From Marinobacter algicola DG893 (GTDB taxonomy: Bacteria; Pseudomonadota; Gammaproteobacteria; Pseudomonadales; Oleiphilaceae): 64,000 bases of DNA. The notes under the pieces were generated by a model that worked only from the letters and a program-made list of their open reading frames with translations, did no database searches and was not told the DNA's origin. The translations under genes and the position numbers were made by a program. This document shows positions 8,333 to 17,216 of the stretch, one piece after another. Location: contig NZ_ABCP01000011.1 of NCBI RefSeq assembly GCF_000170835.1, forward strand, positions 36,322-100,321, given 5' to 3'. Every line of letters begins with the position of its first letter. Positions within the stretch are counted from its first letter, which is position 1.

Positions 8333-9505
8333 TTACTTTCCGGGTACTCTGACCCAACCTTCCATCAGCACGCGCGCGCTTCTGCTCATAATCGCCTTTT
8401 CCACTACCCACTCCCCGTTTGACTCTCTGGCTTCGGCACCCACTCTCAGAGTGCCGGAAGGGTGGCCAAAACGCACCGACGTTTGGTTTCCACCCCCAGC
8501 AGCAGTATTTACTATAGTTCCCGGAATAGCGTGAGCAGCGCCGATGGCAACCGCAACAGTGCCAGGCATTGCATGGTGGAGCTTGCCCATTGAAAGGCCC
8601 CGCACCAAGAGGTCCACATCGTCGATGGTAATCCGTTTTCCGCTGGCTGCAACATAGTCCGAGGGCCCGGCGACAAATGCAATCTTAGGGGTATGCTGTC
8701 GGTTCTCCGCCTCCGCAAGCGTTTCCACCAGCCCCATCTGCAGCGCACCGTGACCACGGATAGATTCAAACATCGCCAGAGCTTGTGGATCATTGTTAAT
8801 AGCGTCCTGAAGCTCTGTGCCGGTATAGCCGACCGCGTCAGCCTCGACAAAAATAGTCGGAATACCAGCAGTGATCATGGTCACCCGAAACTTGCCGAGC
8901 CCTGGAACGTCCAGCTCGTCGACTGGGTTTCCCGTCGGAAAAATGGCACCCTCATCACCGGCGGGATCCAGAAACTCCAGTGCAATCTTCGCCGCAGGAA
9001 ACGCGACACCGTCCAGTTCGAAATCCCCGGTTTCCTGAACCTGGCCATCGGTCATCGGTACTCGGGCGATGATCGTTTTACCGATATTAGCCTGCCAGAT
9101 GCGGACGGCTGCTACGCTGTTCTGCTCGAGAGTGTCAGCAGCGACAAGCCCGGCGCTGATGGCAAACGCACCTACCGCGGTAGTCAGGTTGCCGCAGTTA
9201 CCGCTCCAGTCCACAAAGGCGCGATCAATACCGACTTGTCCAAATAAATAATCGACATCGTGGTCTGGCCGCTCGCTCCTGGAGACAATGACGGTTTTAC
9301 TGGTGCTGGAGGTGCCATTTCCCAGACCATCAATTTGCTTCTGGTAAGGGTCGGGGCTTCCTATCACCCTCATCAACAAGGAATCACGAATGGGGCCTGG
9401 AGTCTGGGCGCCCTCAGGAAGGTCTTCAAGACGAAAAAACACGCCTTTGCTGGTGCCGCCACGCATATAAGTAGCAGGAATCCGAATCTGGGGTACGTTG
9501 GACAT
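8333..9505 (-). CDS. PrpF/4-oxalomesaconate tautomerase family isomerase
   Basis: A 390-residue member of the PrpF fold family, which isomerises or tautomerises unsaturated di- and tricarboxylates (2-methylaconitate in the methylcitrate cycle, 4-oxalomesaconate in gallate/protocatechuate 4,5-cleavage). Visible family marks are RGGTSKGVFF (15-24), the QIDG..GTSSTSK stretch with K70, and GNCGNL with C104; spacing matches the catalytic Lys/Cys pair of PrpF. There is no acnD or prpC next to it, so propionate metabolism is not supported by context; an aromatic catabolic substrate fits the neighbourhood better. It ends 2 bp from the pcaF remnant (tail to tail) and is divergent from the universal stress gene. 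Confidence 0.85.
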   Translation of the reverse strand: MSNVPQIRIPATYMRGGTSKGVFFRLEDLPEGAQTPGPIRDSLLMRVIGSPDPYQKQIDGLGNGTSSTSKTVIVSRSERPDHDVDYLFGQVGIDRAFVDWSGNCGNLTTAVGAFAISAGLVAADTLEQNSVAAVRIWQANIGKTIIARVPMTDGQVQETGDFELDGVAFPAAKIALEFLDPAGDEGAIFPTGNPVDELDVPGLGKFRVTMITAGIPTIFVEADAVGYTGTELQDAINNDPQALAMFESIRGHGALQMGLVETLAEAENRQHTPKIAFVAGPSDYVAASGKRITIDDVDLLVRGLSMGKLHHAMPGTVAVAIGAAHAIPGTIVNTAAGGGNQTSVRFGHPSGTLRVGAEARESNGEWVVEKAIMSRSARVLMEGWVRVPGK

Positions 9506-9601
9506 AGGAAATCTCGCTATTCAGTGCTCGAAAACGGTTTGAAGACTTCAAAATACAACCAAAGCCGTAGTTGTCAACAAACCTCAACCCTCGGTTGACT
9601 C

Positions 9602-9626
9602 ATTCCTTATAAAGGAATACCGTTTC
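9602..9626. promoter_or_regulatory. Operator-like dyad between prpF-like gene and universal stress gene
   Basis: ATTCCTTATAAAGGAAT (9602-9618) is nearly self-complementary and is followed by ACCGTTTC. It resembles the element at 38822-38847 (ATTCCTTTATGCGGAAC plus a GTTC half-site), but is the most divergent of the group. It sits in the 196-bp divergent promoter region. Confidence 0.4.
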
Positions 9627-9701
9627 ACTATAAGGGATGAAGTAGCAGCAACCAACATCTTTCAACGGGGTGTTTTTATCTCTACCTGCGAGGATCATGG
9701 C

Positions 9702-10181
9702 ATGATTCCAGATATCAAAACCATTCTCTACGCTTCGGACCTGCAGGGGGCAACCTGGCCCTCAATGCGGCTCGCCTTCTCAATTGCCCAGCAATACAAT
9801 GCGACACTGATCTACGCCCACGTCGTGAACAACGTAAAAGAGCTCAGGGATACCATCAAAGACTTTGAGATCAACAGTCGCATCGATATCCAGGAGATTC
9901 TCAAGCAGACACTGGAAAAGGCTGAGTCACGGATGAAAAGCAACGTGGAAAAGTTCGTGGCAGAGGAGTTTTCTGAATCAGGCTCTCCGGTTGAAGTCGA
10001 TATCCGGGTTTTGGAGGGCTATCCGTCGCAGACACTTCTTTCTGTGGCGGAGAAGGAGCACGTTGACCTGATCGTAATGAGCAGCCGGAGTCATGGCACC
10101 TTTGGCCAGGTCCTGGGCTCTACGACGAACAAAGTGATGCACAACGGCAAGTTCCCGGTTCTGGTGATTCCCTATCACTGA
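9702..10181 (+). CDS. Universal stress protein (UspA fold)
   Basis: A 159-residue single-domain Usp protein. It begins IKTILYASDL, has the central LIYAHVV strand, and ends with the nucleotide-binding signature around SHGTFGQVLGSTTNKVMH (about residues 130-147; G-x2-G-x9-G-S/T pattern in relaxed form) followed by PVLVIPY. Such proteins bind ATP or AMP and modulate stress or transport functions. It precedes two small permease genes and may be expressed with them (60-bp gap). Usp genes often accompany transporters and catabolic operons; no specific role is evident. Confidence 0.9.
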   Translation: MIPDIKTILYASDLQGATWPSMRLAFSIAQQYNATLIYAHVVNNVKELRDTIKDFEINSRIDIQEILKQTLEKAESRMKSNVEKFVAEEFSESGSPVEVDIRVLEGYPSQTLLSVAEKEHVDLIVMSSRSHGTFGQVLGSTTNKVMHNGKFPVLVIPYH

Positions 10182-10241
10182 ACGACAGGCCCGGCGCATC
10201 CAAACGCCACTTGATCTCTTGAAGGTAAGTCTGACTATCTG

Positions 10242-10778
10242 ATGTCCGTTATCGCTTATATCAAGCGGGAATTGCTCGATCGCAGCACTCTCTTCTTTAC
10301 CGCACTGGCATTGTGTTCTGGCCTTGCTCTGTGGTGGCTCAGAGGGGAAGAAGCGTTTCGTGTCGCAGCCTACAGCAGCGGCATGTTGGTGCTGATGATT
10401 GCACCAATCATTCTGATTGCGATGGTCATAAGCTGTTACGTGCGGAAACTGCTGCCCACGAAGCATGTTGAGCGCTGGCTTGGCTCGGAAAGCGGCCTCC
10501 GCGGGCTGGCCGTTGCCATGCTGGGCGGCATGGTGACACCGGGCGGCCCCTTTGCTGCGTTTCCGCTGGTTGTCGGTTTTTATCGCGCCGGCGCTTCGTT
10601 CGAAATCTGCGTAGCGTACCTGACCTCCTGGACCGTGTTGGGGCTGAACCGTGTGCTTATCTGGGAACTGCCTTTTCTGGGTTTTGATTTCGTGCTGCTA
10701 CGCCTGCTGATCTCCCTGCCATTGCCGATCATTGCCTGGATGCTCGCTAAACTCTTAACAAGACAACGCAATGCTTAG
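10242..10778 (+). CDS. Split YraQ/ArsP-like permease, first half
   Basis: A 178-residue, very hydrophobic protein with about five predicted membrane segments. It contains the conserved loop LGGMVTPGGPFAAFPLV near residues 89-105 and LTSWTVLGLNRVLIWELPFLG near 126-146. This G-x-x-[TP]-x-G-P-[FIV]-x-[AS]-[FY] pattern is the hallmark of half-permeases of the DUF318/YraQ (ArsP-related) type, where full-length proteins carry two such halves. It overlaps the next gene by 8 bp. The pair resembles the pair at 34.5-35.7 kb. The substrate is unknown. Confidence 0.7.
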   Translation: MSVIAYIKRELLDRSTLFFTALALCSGLALWWLRGEEAFRVAAYSSGMLVLMIAPIILIAMVISCYVRKLLPTKHVERWLGSESGLRGLAVAMLGGMVTPGGPFAAFPLVVGFYRAGASFEICVAYLTSWTVLGLNRVLIWELPFLGFDFVLLRLLISLPLPIIAWMLAKLLTRQRNA

Positions 10779-11265
10779 TGCCTATATAACCCTGATCATC
10801 GTCCTGGTTGGTTTGGCGCTGGTTGCCCAGCGCAAACCAGAGGTATCACACAAAGAAGTGATGTCCCAGGCCGTCGACAACACCTTACCTTTGCTGTTCC
10901 GCATACCGGCGGCCATTCTCGCTGGCAGCTTTCTCGCTGAGCTGATCCCACGAGAGCACATCATTGCATTGTTGGGGGAGGCGTCGGGCCTGGCAGGTAT
11001 CCTTCTGGCTTCTGTTCTCGGTGGTTTTCTTCCGGGGGGCCCCATGATCGCCTTCCCGCTCCTTCTGGCGATGTTCAAAGCCGGAATGGGTACTCCCCAG
11101 TTGATCGCCCTGCTTACCGGATGGTTACTGCTCGCATTCCACCGCATAGTTGCGTACGAGCTACCCATGCTTGGCACCGAGTTTGTCAGACATCGACTGC
11201 TGGTCTGCCTTCCGTTACCCGTGATCGCCGGCGTTGCGGCGCAAAGCGTTGGAAAATGGTTATAG
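10771..11265 (+). CDS. Split YraQ/ArsP-like permease, second half
   Basis: The 164-residue partner of the preceding gene, starting at an ATG inside its last codons. About four to five membrane segments are apparent, with the loop LGGFLPGGPMIAFPLLLAM near residues 87-105 and LTGWLLLAFHRIVAYELPMLG near 112-132, clearly homologous to the first half. The two are probably two halves of one transporter, made as a coupled heterodimer. The gene ends 14 bp before the convergent SDR gene, and no strong terminator separates them. Confidence 0.7.
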   Translation: MLSAYITLIIVLVGLALVAQRKPEVSHKEVMSQAVDNTLPLLFRIPAAILAGSFLAELIPREHIIALLGEASGLAGILLASVLGGFLPGGPMIAFPLLLAMFKAGMGTPQLIALLTGWLLLAFHRIVAYELPMLGTEFVRHRLLVCLPLPVIAGVAAQSVGKWL

Positions 11266-11279
11266 ACCTTCCGAGACCA

Positions 11280-12038
11280 TTACGATTGCTTGCTGCCCGG
11301 CATCATCGCTGAGACGCCTCCGTCGACAAACAGATCAGTTCCGGCAATAAAATCGGAGTCGTCAGAGGCCAGAAACAGGATCGCCTTTGCAAGGTCCGCA
11401 GGCACACCGGGACGACCACGCAAGTTGGAAACCGGGCGAGTCGGGTCAAAGTCATCTTTGCCAACCGGCGAACCGATCTTGTTAGGCACAACGCTGTTTA
11501 CCCGGATATTGTGTGGCGCGAGCTGAATCGCCATCGAGCGGGTCAGGTTGATCACCCCCCCTTTTGCAGCCGTATACGCAATGGCCCGGTCCCGGCCGTA
11601 GTAACCCGATGTCGAGCTGACGTTGATGATCCTACCGTCTGCCGCATGTTGAACCATCGCCTGGGCCGCGTATTTACCAAACAGGAAAGGCGCCGTCAGC
11701 GTGATCGCAAGGGTGCGGTTCCACTCTTCGGCGGTAATATCAAAAATATGCTTGTTGTCGGACATGGCAACGTTGTTCACCAGGATATCCAGACCGCCCA
11801 ACTGGTCGACGACCGCTGCGACGGTTGCTCGGATCTGGTCTTCGCTCGCCACGTCACAGATAAACGGTTTCGCCTGACCGCCGGAAGCAACGATATCGGC
11901 GGCTACTTTCTCCGCCCTTGATCGATCAAGATCCACCACCGCAATGGTGGCGCCTTCGGCGGACAGCACACGCGATACCTCTTCACCGATGTTGCGACCC
12001 GCGCCTGTGACTATGGCCACCTTACCTGACAGCTTCAT
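11280..12038 (-). CDS. SDR family NAD(P)-dependent oxidoreductase
   Basis: Classical short-chain dehydrogenase of 252 residues: cofactor motif TGAGRNIG (11-18), an acidic residue after beta-2 (VVDLDRS, D36), NNVA (88-91), and active site S142/S144, Y155, K159 (YTAAK). The aspartate at 36 favours NAD. Substrate not predictable. GGAGG precedes the ATG at 7 nt. The divergent region to the EamA gene contains an operator-like element at 12106-12132, so it probably belongs to the same regulon as the other catabolic genes here. Confidence 0.9.
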   Translation of the reverse strand: MKLSGKVAIVTGAGRNIGEEVSRVLSAEGATIAVVDLDRSRAEKVAADIVASGGQAKPFICDVASEDQIRATVAAVVDQLGGLDILVNNVAMSDNKHIFDITAEEWNRTLAITLTAPFLFGKYAAQAMVQHAADGRIINVSSTSGYYGRDRAIAYTAAKGGVINLTRSMAIQLAPHNIRVNSVVPNKIGSPVGKDDFDPTRPVSNLRGRPGVPADLAKAILFLASDDSDFIAGTDLFVDGGVSAMMPGSKQS

Positions 12039-12105
12039 GCCCTAACCTCCGGTTCAAATATTGGGAAAGCGATGGGATTGCCAAACTAAAAATCCAATGA
12101 TTTAC

Positions 12106-12132
12106 GATACACCGTTCCACATAAGAGAACAA
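12106..12132 (-). promoter_or_regulatory. Operator-like element B (IclR-type candidate)
   Basis: On the minus strand the site reads GTTCTCTTATGTGGAAC followed by GGTGTATC. It matches the element at 14921-14947 in 23 of about 27 positions by eye. GTTC and GAAC half-sites form an inverted repeat. It lies 68 bp upstream of the SDR start, in the divergent region with the EamA transporter. Confidence 0.65.
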
Positions 12133-12214
12133 TCTAGGCATAATAGCGATTCACACATCCCGCCTGAACGCCCTATCCAGAGTTAGGTTGGGCACCTGAA
12201 TAAGTGAGATTTCC

Positions 12215-13174
12215 GTGATTGGAGCTTTATTTGCGTTTCTAAGTGCCTGTCTGCAGGGCGTGAACAGCGCCTGTCTCCGACGTGGCGTACTGACCGGTAG
12301 CGCGTCTCAAGCCATGGCCATCACGGTGCCGATGGGCGTACCGCTGGCACTTCTGGCCGCCTGGCTCACAGGCCAGCTCTACCAGATGGATGAACTCTCC
12401 CGACAGGGCGCTCTGTTTCTGGCGGGCTCCGGCATTCTTCAATACGCCTGGGCCCGCTACTGGAACTACCGGGCGGTCGCTGCTTTGGGTTCTGTAGGTG
12501 CCGGCCCCGTTCAGCAGCTTCAGATGTGGATTGCCGTGGTGCTTGCGGTGGTGCTGCTTGATGAGACCCTCACCGTGCCCAAACTGCTTGGCATGTGCCT
12601 GGTGTTCATTTCCCCACTGATCATCGCAGTCAGCATAAAACGGCGAAACGCCCGACATGCGCAAATGGATCAAGCCGATTCGGATGAAGATCGGCGAGCA
12701 AGCGCCGCCCTGTTCAGGCCCAAAATTCTGATTGGATACGGCTGTGCGATTATTGCTGCGATTTCCTATGGTTCGAGCCCCATCCTGATTCGATCCGGCC
12801 TTGAAGGAACCAACCTTGGCATTCTGGGAGGCCTGATCGCCTACTCCGCCGCCACCATGACATTTATACTCTTCTCATGCCTGGCACCCGGACAAATCCG
12901 GCACATCCGCCAGACCGACCGCAAATCCGTGCCCTGGTACGCCATGGCCGGTGTGCTGGTTTACTGCGGGCAGGCGCTGTATTTCATGGCCTTCAGCCTT
13001 GCGCCGGTCACTGTCGTGGCCCCCATTCACCAGTTTTCCCTGGTGGCTCGGGTCTGCGCCGGTTATTTCATCAATCGCGATCACGAGGTGCTGACACCCA
13101 CCGTTATTATGGCGGTTCTGCTGTCTTTCGCGGGCACCGTCATTCTTGCGGTCGATTGGCAATCGACGGGCTAG
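12215..13174 (+). CDS. EamA/DMT family transporter
   Basis: A 319-residue hydrophobic protein with about ten membrane segments arranged as two EamA repeats, typical of drug/metabolite transporters. The first repeat includes RYWNYRAVAALGSVGAGPVQ, the second YGSSPILIRSGL and YFMAFSLAPVTVVAPIHQFS, the characteristic end-of-repeat helix. A hydrophilic linker rich in charge (about 140-170) separates them. It starts with GTG at 12215. It is divergent from the SDR gene and shares the operator-like region, suggesting export or uptake of a pathway metabolite. It ends 8 bp from a convergent gene. Confidence 0.85.
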   Translation: MIGALFAFLSACLQGVNSACLRRGVLTGSASQAMAITVPMGVPLALLAAWLTGQLYQMDELSRQGALFLAGSGILQYAWARYWNYRAVAALGSVGAGPVQQLQMWIAVVLAVVLLDETLTVPKLLGMCLVFISPLIIAVSIKRRNARHAQMDQADSDEDRRASAALFRPKILIGYGCAIIAAISYGSSPILIRSGLEGTNLGILGGLIAYSAATMTFILFSCLAPGQIRHIRQTDRKSVPWYAMAGVLVYCGQALYFMAFSLAPVTVVAPIHQFSLVARVCAGYFINRDHEVLTPTVIMAVLLSFAGTVILAVDWQSTG

Positions 13175-13182
13175 GGAACTGG

Positions 13183-13950
13183 CTAATGCATACAGGATCC
13201 ACCATCCACCACCAGCGTCTGGCCGGTAATAAAATCGCTGTCCGATGACGAAAAGAACACCACAGCACCGAGCATATCCCCTGGCATTTGCAGGCGCGGG
13301 ATTGCCCTCGTCGAGGCCGCAGAAGCGCGCCTCTGCCGGATTGCATCGTCCGGATTTTCTTCACTCATGGTGCTGCCCGGCGCAATGCAGTTAACGCAGA
13401 CGCCTTCTTTTCCCAGTTCATTGGCGAGCGTCTTGGTAAACCCGAGAATGGCGGCTTTTGAGGCGACATAATGAATGCGGTTGTCAGCCCCCTTGAGGGC
13501 CGTACCCGAGCTGATATTAATGATTTTGCCGTACTGCTGATCGCGCATATAGGGTGCCACAGCGCAGGAAGACAACCAGGCACCTTTGACATTCACCGCC
13601 ATCATGCGATCCCACTCTTCAGGATCAATCTCATCAAACGGCGCCCGAGACATGGGAACCGAAATAAAGATCGCGGCATTGTTAACCAGAATGTCGATGC
13701 GACCGAATTTTTCAGCCGCAAGCCTCGCCATCTCTTTAACGCTGTCCGGTTTTGTCACATCGGTGTGCACCGCCAGCGCCTCAAACCCTTCCTTTTCGAG
13801 TTCCTCTGCAGCGGATGTCGCCGCTTTGACATCGATCTCTGCAATCACAACACTTGCGCCTTCTTCGGCCAGACGTCTCGCATAGGCCCTGCCAATGCCG
13901 TGACCTCCGCCCGTCACAATGGCCACTCGGCCCTTCAATCTTGAACTCAT
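13183..13950 (-). CDS. SDR family oxidoreductase
   Basis: A 255-residue short-chain dehydrogenase: TGGGHGIG (13-20), NNAA (90-93), catalytic Y161-x3-K165 (YVASK) with S147/S148, and the C-terminal ITGQTLVVDGG. E38 after the second strand (VVIAEID) favours NAD. AGGAG lies 6 nt before the ATG. It precedes no other gene on its strand; the TauD-type gene upstream (14823-13996) is probably cotranscribed with it across a 45-bp gap. Substrate unknown; in aromatic clusters such enzymes often oxidise cis-diols or alcohols. Confidence 0.9.
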   Translation of the reverse strand: MSSRLKGRVAIVTGGGHGIGRAYARRLAEEGASVVIAEIDVKAATSAAEELEKEGFEALAVHTDVTKPDSVKEMARLAAEKFGRIDILVNNAAIFISVPMSRAPFDEIDPEEWDRMMAVNVKGAWLSSCAVAPYMRDQQYGKIINISSGTALKGADNRIHYVASKAAILGFTKTLANELGKEGVCVNCIAPGSTMSEENPDDAIRQRRASAASTRAIPRLQMPGDMLGAVVFFSSSDSDFITGQTLVVDGGSCMH

Positions 13951-13995
13951 GATCTGCTCCTTCGTTCATTCCTGGTAGACAAACACTGATAAGGC

Positions 13996-14823
13996 TCAGG
14001 CTATGGGCGCGACGGTATCCCCTACCGTGACTCGCTTGAGCAGCCTGCGCTCGTTTTCATTGAAATCGTTTCGGGCATGAAGCACACAGCGGTTGTCCCA
14101 GATCAGCGTGTCGCCCAGGCGCCAGCTGTGTTCATAGATAAACTCGGGGCGCTCACAGTGATCGAAGAGTTCGGCAAGCAGCGCTTCGCTCTCCGCCTCG
14201 GGCAGTTCCAGTATCCGGTCCGTCATCAGGCGGCAGACGTAGAGCGCTTTTTTGCCGGTCTCGGGGATAGTCCGGACCACCGGATGAACCGCTGAGGGTG
14301 AGTCTTTCGTTAGCTGTTTGTTGGCAGCGTTGGTTTGGCCGTATTGGTAGGTATTGAGTGCCGTGAGTCCCTCAAGTTTTCGCTTGGTTTCCTCGGGCAG
14401 CGCCTCGTAGGCCTGACACATGCTCGAAAAACGGGTTTCGCCGCCTTTGGAGGGTAATTCGATGGAATGCAGCACCCCAGCTTTGTTGGGTACTTTCTGG
14501 TGAATGCGGTCAAAATGCCAGAACAGCTCACCGTCCGGCAACGCGCCAAGTGCGGCTTCGCCCTCGCGAATGTTGGAGATCACCATGATTTCTGGCCGCG
14601 TGGCCAACGGGCTCATTTTGCGGGCGTTTTCGATCGAACCGAACGACTGCGCAAACTCAACCAGTTCGTCTTCCGTGACGCTGTGATCCCGGATGACCAA
14701 CACGTGGTGCTTCAACCAGAGCTCGTTGAGCTCCTGCGCGTGCGCGTCATCAATATGCGTCAAATCCACGCCCCTGACCTCGGCTCCGAGTGCCGGTGAA
14801 AGAGGCAATGTCTGATAGGTCAT
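13996..14823 (-). CDS. TauD/TfdA family Fe(II)/2-oxoglutarate dioxygenase
   Basis: A 275-residue non-haem iron dioxygenase. The facial triad is visible: H103 and D105 in FWHFDRIHQ, and H249 in CVLHARNDF, followed by arginines near 259-263 that would bind 2-oxoglutarate. N-terminal LGAEVRGVDL is typical for the family. These enzymes hydroxylate carboxylate, sulfonate or aryloxyacetate substrates, often releasing an aldehyde. GGAG lies 7 nt before the ATG. An operator-like element at 14921-14947 is placed about 100 bp upstream, and the SDR gene follows downstream, so an oxygenase-dehydrogenase pair is likely. Confidence 0.88.
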   Translation of the reverse strand: MTYQTLPLSPALGAEVRGVDLTHIDDAHAQELNELWLKHHVLVIRDHSVTEDELVEFAQSFGSIENARKMSPLATRPEIMVISNIREGEAALGALPDGELFWHFDRIHQKVPNKAGVLHSIELPSKGGETRFSSMCQAYEALPEETKRKLEGLTALNTYQYGQTNAANKQLTKDSPSAVHPVVRTIPETGKKALYVCRLMTDRILELPEAESEALLAELFDHCERPEFIYEHSWRLGDTLIWDNRCVLHARNDFNENERRLLKRVTVGDTVAPIA

Positions 14824-14920
14824 TATTGTTCTCCAGTGTCAGAATCATCACTGCACCTGTGAACAAACCGGCGCACTTTTCGCCCAGTTTCCGTGCAGCT
14901 TTTCTTTGAAGAACTTTTAA

Positions 14921-14947
14921 GGTACACCGTTCCGCATAACAGAACAA
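14921..14947 (-). promoter_or_regulatory. Operator-like element C (IclR-type candidate)
   Basis: Minus strand reads CTTGTTCTGTTATGCGGAAC followed by GGTGTACC. GTTC..GAAC and GGAAC..GTACC inverted repeats overlap. It is almost the same as element B and shares the TATGCGGAACG core with element E at 38822. It sits upstream of the TauD-type gene and after the lysR stop. Confidence 0.65.
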
Positions 14948-14996
14948 GATGCGGCGGCCAAGCCGTCAAAAAAGCAGGTCGGAACGGGCGACGCCC

Positions 14997-15896
14997 TCAA
15001 TAACCCGGCAAAAAGGTACTTGCCACTCGATCAGCAACGGCAACCAGCGCTTGTGCCGCCGGGCTCTCAGGTTTGTTTCTCAACCGAATCCGATGCAGGG
15101 GCCGTTTAAAGCGGTCTGGAAAATTGAGCACGTTTACCTTACCGACACTCAGGTGTTCCCGAGCCGCGACCGACGACACCATCGCAAGCCCCAGCCCGGC
15201 CGCAACGCTTTGCACCAGCGCGCCATTGCCGCCGACTTCAATCGTTCGGTCGACCTTTACGCCAGCCTGCTTAAGCAGGGCGAGCGTGACCGATCTCGTG
15301 CCGGAACCCTGCTCCCGCAAAACCCATCGCTCGGCATCCAGATCAGAAGCTTTCAGCGATTTGCGATTGAGCAATGGGTGGTCCGAGTGCGCCAGAATGA
15401 CCAACTCATCCTCATGCCAGAACACCTCCTCAACCCGAGAGTCTTCTACAGAACCCTCGATAAAGGCGATATCCAGCTCGTAGGCCAGTAACCGTCGCTG
15501 AATCAGTTCCGTGTTTTCGCTGATAATCCGAACATCGATTGCCGGAAACTGCCGTAAGAACTCGGCAATCACGGGGGGGAGAAAGTAGGTCCCGATGGTT
15601 CGGCTGGCTCCGATGGTCAGGCTTCCGCGCTCCAACCCCTGCCGCCCCCGAAGATCGGCCATTGCAGACTGCTCCAGCGCAAAGATTGCGCGCGCGTGCT
15701 GGTACAGTTCAGCGCCCGCCTCGGTAAGCCTGACCTGCCCACCCCGACGCTCCAGCAAAGCCATCCCGAGTTGCTCTTCAAGTTCCCGAACCGCACGAGA
15801 TACCGCGGGCTGACTGATGTGAATGGCCTCTGCGGCCCGGGAAAAACTGCGTTGCTCGGCAACACTGGCAAACGTGCGCAATAGGTGCAGGTTCAT
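14997..15896 (-). CDS. LysR family transcriptional regulator
   Basis: A 299-residue LTTR. The N-terminal winged helix-turn-helix (residues 1-60) has the typical FSRAAEAIHISQPAVSRAV motif, and the rest is a two-lobed effector domain (LTIGASRTIGTYFLPPV near 92-108). It closely resembles CysB/CbbR-type long LTTRs in style but I cannot name the effector. It is divergent from the three ornithine-cyclodeaminase-like genes, with an AT-rich dyad between them (15941-15970), so it most likely controls that operon and itself. Confidence 0.92.
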   Translation of the reverse strand: MNLHLLRTFASVAEQRSFSRAAEAIHISQPAVSRAVRELEEQLGMALLERRGGQVRLTEAGAELYQHARAIFALEQSAMADLRGRQGLERGSLTIGASRTIGTYFLPPVIAEFLRQFPAIDVRIISENTELIQRRLLAYELDIAFIEGSVEDSRVEEVFWHEDELVILAHSDHPLLNRKSLKASDLDAERWVLREQGSGTRSVTLALLKQAGVKVDRTIEVGGNGALVQSVAAGLGLAMVSSVAAREHLSVGKVNVLNFPDRFKRPLHRIRLRNKPESPAAQALVAVADRVASTFLPGY

Positions 15897-15940
15897 GGCG
15901 CTCTCACAGAAAGGCTCGTTAGTATGTGTTTATGTTATGG

Positions 15941-15970
15941 CTATATCAGAATTATATATTCGAATTATAG
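15941..15970. promoter_or_regulatory. AT-rich dyad between lysR and OCD-like operon (LTTR site candidate)
   Basis: The 30-bp stretch starts CTATA and ends TATAG, with GAATTATATATTC at its centre, giving an imperfect palindrome with T-N11-A features of LysR-type binding sites. It lies 45 bp upstream of the lysR start and 90 bp before the first OCD-like gene, the usual place for an LTTR operator in a divergent promoter. Confidence 0.55.
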
Positions 15971-16059
15971 CAGCAGGTGACTTAGGTTATTTAGAACGGC
16001 CCGGAGTGTGACTGGGAGCAACACACTGGCCCCTATGAAATTCCGCAACCAGGTGATTC

Positions 16060-17196
16060 ATGCTGCTGATCAACAATGACGACGTGTTCAAGTTACTGAC
16101 CATGCAGGACTGCATTCGTGTTCAGGAGGAAGCTTTCCGGAAAATACCGACCGGGGGCGCCATCCATCGCCCCCGCATAGACATGTACATGCCCACGGAT
16201 CAGGACGACAGCTATTACCGCTGGGGCTCCATGGAAGGTGCCAACGACGGCTATTTCGCCATCCGCATGAAGTCGGACGTCATCACCTGGCCAAGAACAC
16301 CAGACGACAACTGGACGGAAGAAAAATACTGTCGGGAGCCTGGCACCTACTGCGGGCTGATCTTCCTGCTGAGTACCCGTAACGCCGAGCCGCTGGCCTT
16401 TATCAACGATGGCGCCCTGCAACATATGCGGGTTGGTGGCGGCGCTGGCATCGGCGCAAAATACCTGGCCCGGGAAGATGCGCACGTGGTGGGCATGCTG
16501 GGCTCGGGCGGCATGGCCAGAACCTATCTCGAAGCGTTTGCCGCAGTGCGGGATATCCAGCAGTGCAAGGTTTACAGCCCCAATCCGGACAACCGTGAGG
16601 CGTACGCGGACAAAATGTCCCGCAAACTTGGCATTGAGGTGATCGCAGTCGACTCGGCAAAGGAAGCGGTAACAGGGGTCGACATTCTGTCCAGTTGTAC
16701 CACAAGCATGAAACCGGTCTACGACGCCGACTGGATAGAGCCGGGCATGCACGTGACCAATCTGAGCCGACGGGAAATCAGCGATAAGGCCATGGACAAG
16801 TTCGATGTGGTTGTTCGCCAGGGCACCGCAGGTCTGCAAATGCGGCAGACCGAACGCTTTCAGGCAGAGCGTGGGTTCAGCCCGGCCGCGTTTATCGGTG
16901 GCACCCCGGAACAGATGAAACTCATCCCCGAAAAAAACCCCGAGCCGGGTTTTGGTGGCGACAGCCCGGAATTCAAAGATCGCGGCAAAGGTGGCGACAA
17001 ACCAGACTTTGCTGATCTGGTATCTGGCAAAGCCAGCGGCCGAACCCGTGCCGACCAGGTCACTTTCTATCGCAACGTGGGCAACCAGGGGCTTCAGTTT
17101 TCGTCGGTTGGCGGCTGGGTCTACGCCCAGGCCCTCGCGAGGGGCATGGGGCGTGAACTGCCAACCGACTGGTTACTCCAAGACATCCGGGACTGA
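16060..17196 (+). CDS. Ornithine cyclodeaminase/mu-crystallin family protein (copy 1)
   Basis: A 378-residue NAD(P)-binding protein of the OCD/mu-crystallin family, whose members include ornithine and lysine cyclodeaminases, ketimine reductases and amino-acid dehydrogenases. The dinucleotide motif VGMLGSGGMART lies near 143-154, preceded by LAFINDGALQHMRVGGGAGIGAKYLAR, the family's substrate/cofactor region. A glycine-rich insertion (about 290-320, PGFGGDSPEFKDRGKGGDKP) is absent from short family members. It is the first of three tandem paralogs separated by 20 and 42 bp. Substrate unknown; context suggests an imine- or amine-containing intermediate or a non-canonical NAD(P) dehydrogenase. 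Confidence 0.82.
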   Translation: MLLINNDDVFKLLTMQDCIRVQEEAFRKIPTGGAIHRPRIDMYMPTDQDDSYYRWGSMEGANDGYFAIRMKSDVITWPRTPDDNWTEEKYCREPGTYCGLIFLLSTRNAEPLAFINDGALQHMRVGGGAGIGAKYLAREDAHVVGMLGSGGMARTYLEAFAAVRDIQQCKVYSPNPDNREAYADKMSRKLGIEVIAVDSAKEAVTGVDILSSCTTSMKPVYDADWIEPGMHVTNLSRREISDKAMDKFDVVVRQGTAGLQMRQTERFQAERGFSPAAFIGGTPEQMKLIPEKNPEPGFGGDSPEFKDRGKGGDKPDFADLVSGKASGRTRADQVTFYRNVGNQGLQFSSVGGWVYAQALARGMGRELPTDWLLQDIRD

Positions 17197-17216
17197 TTCC
17201 CGACACGAGGTAAGGT

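Noticed and set aside
8333..9505. Methylcitrate cycle gene set
   Set aside because: PrpF-like residues are present, but no prpB, prpC or acnD are adjacent.
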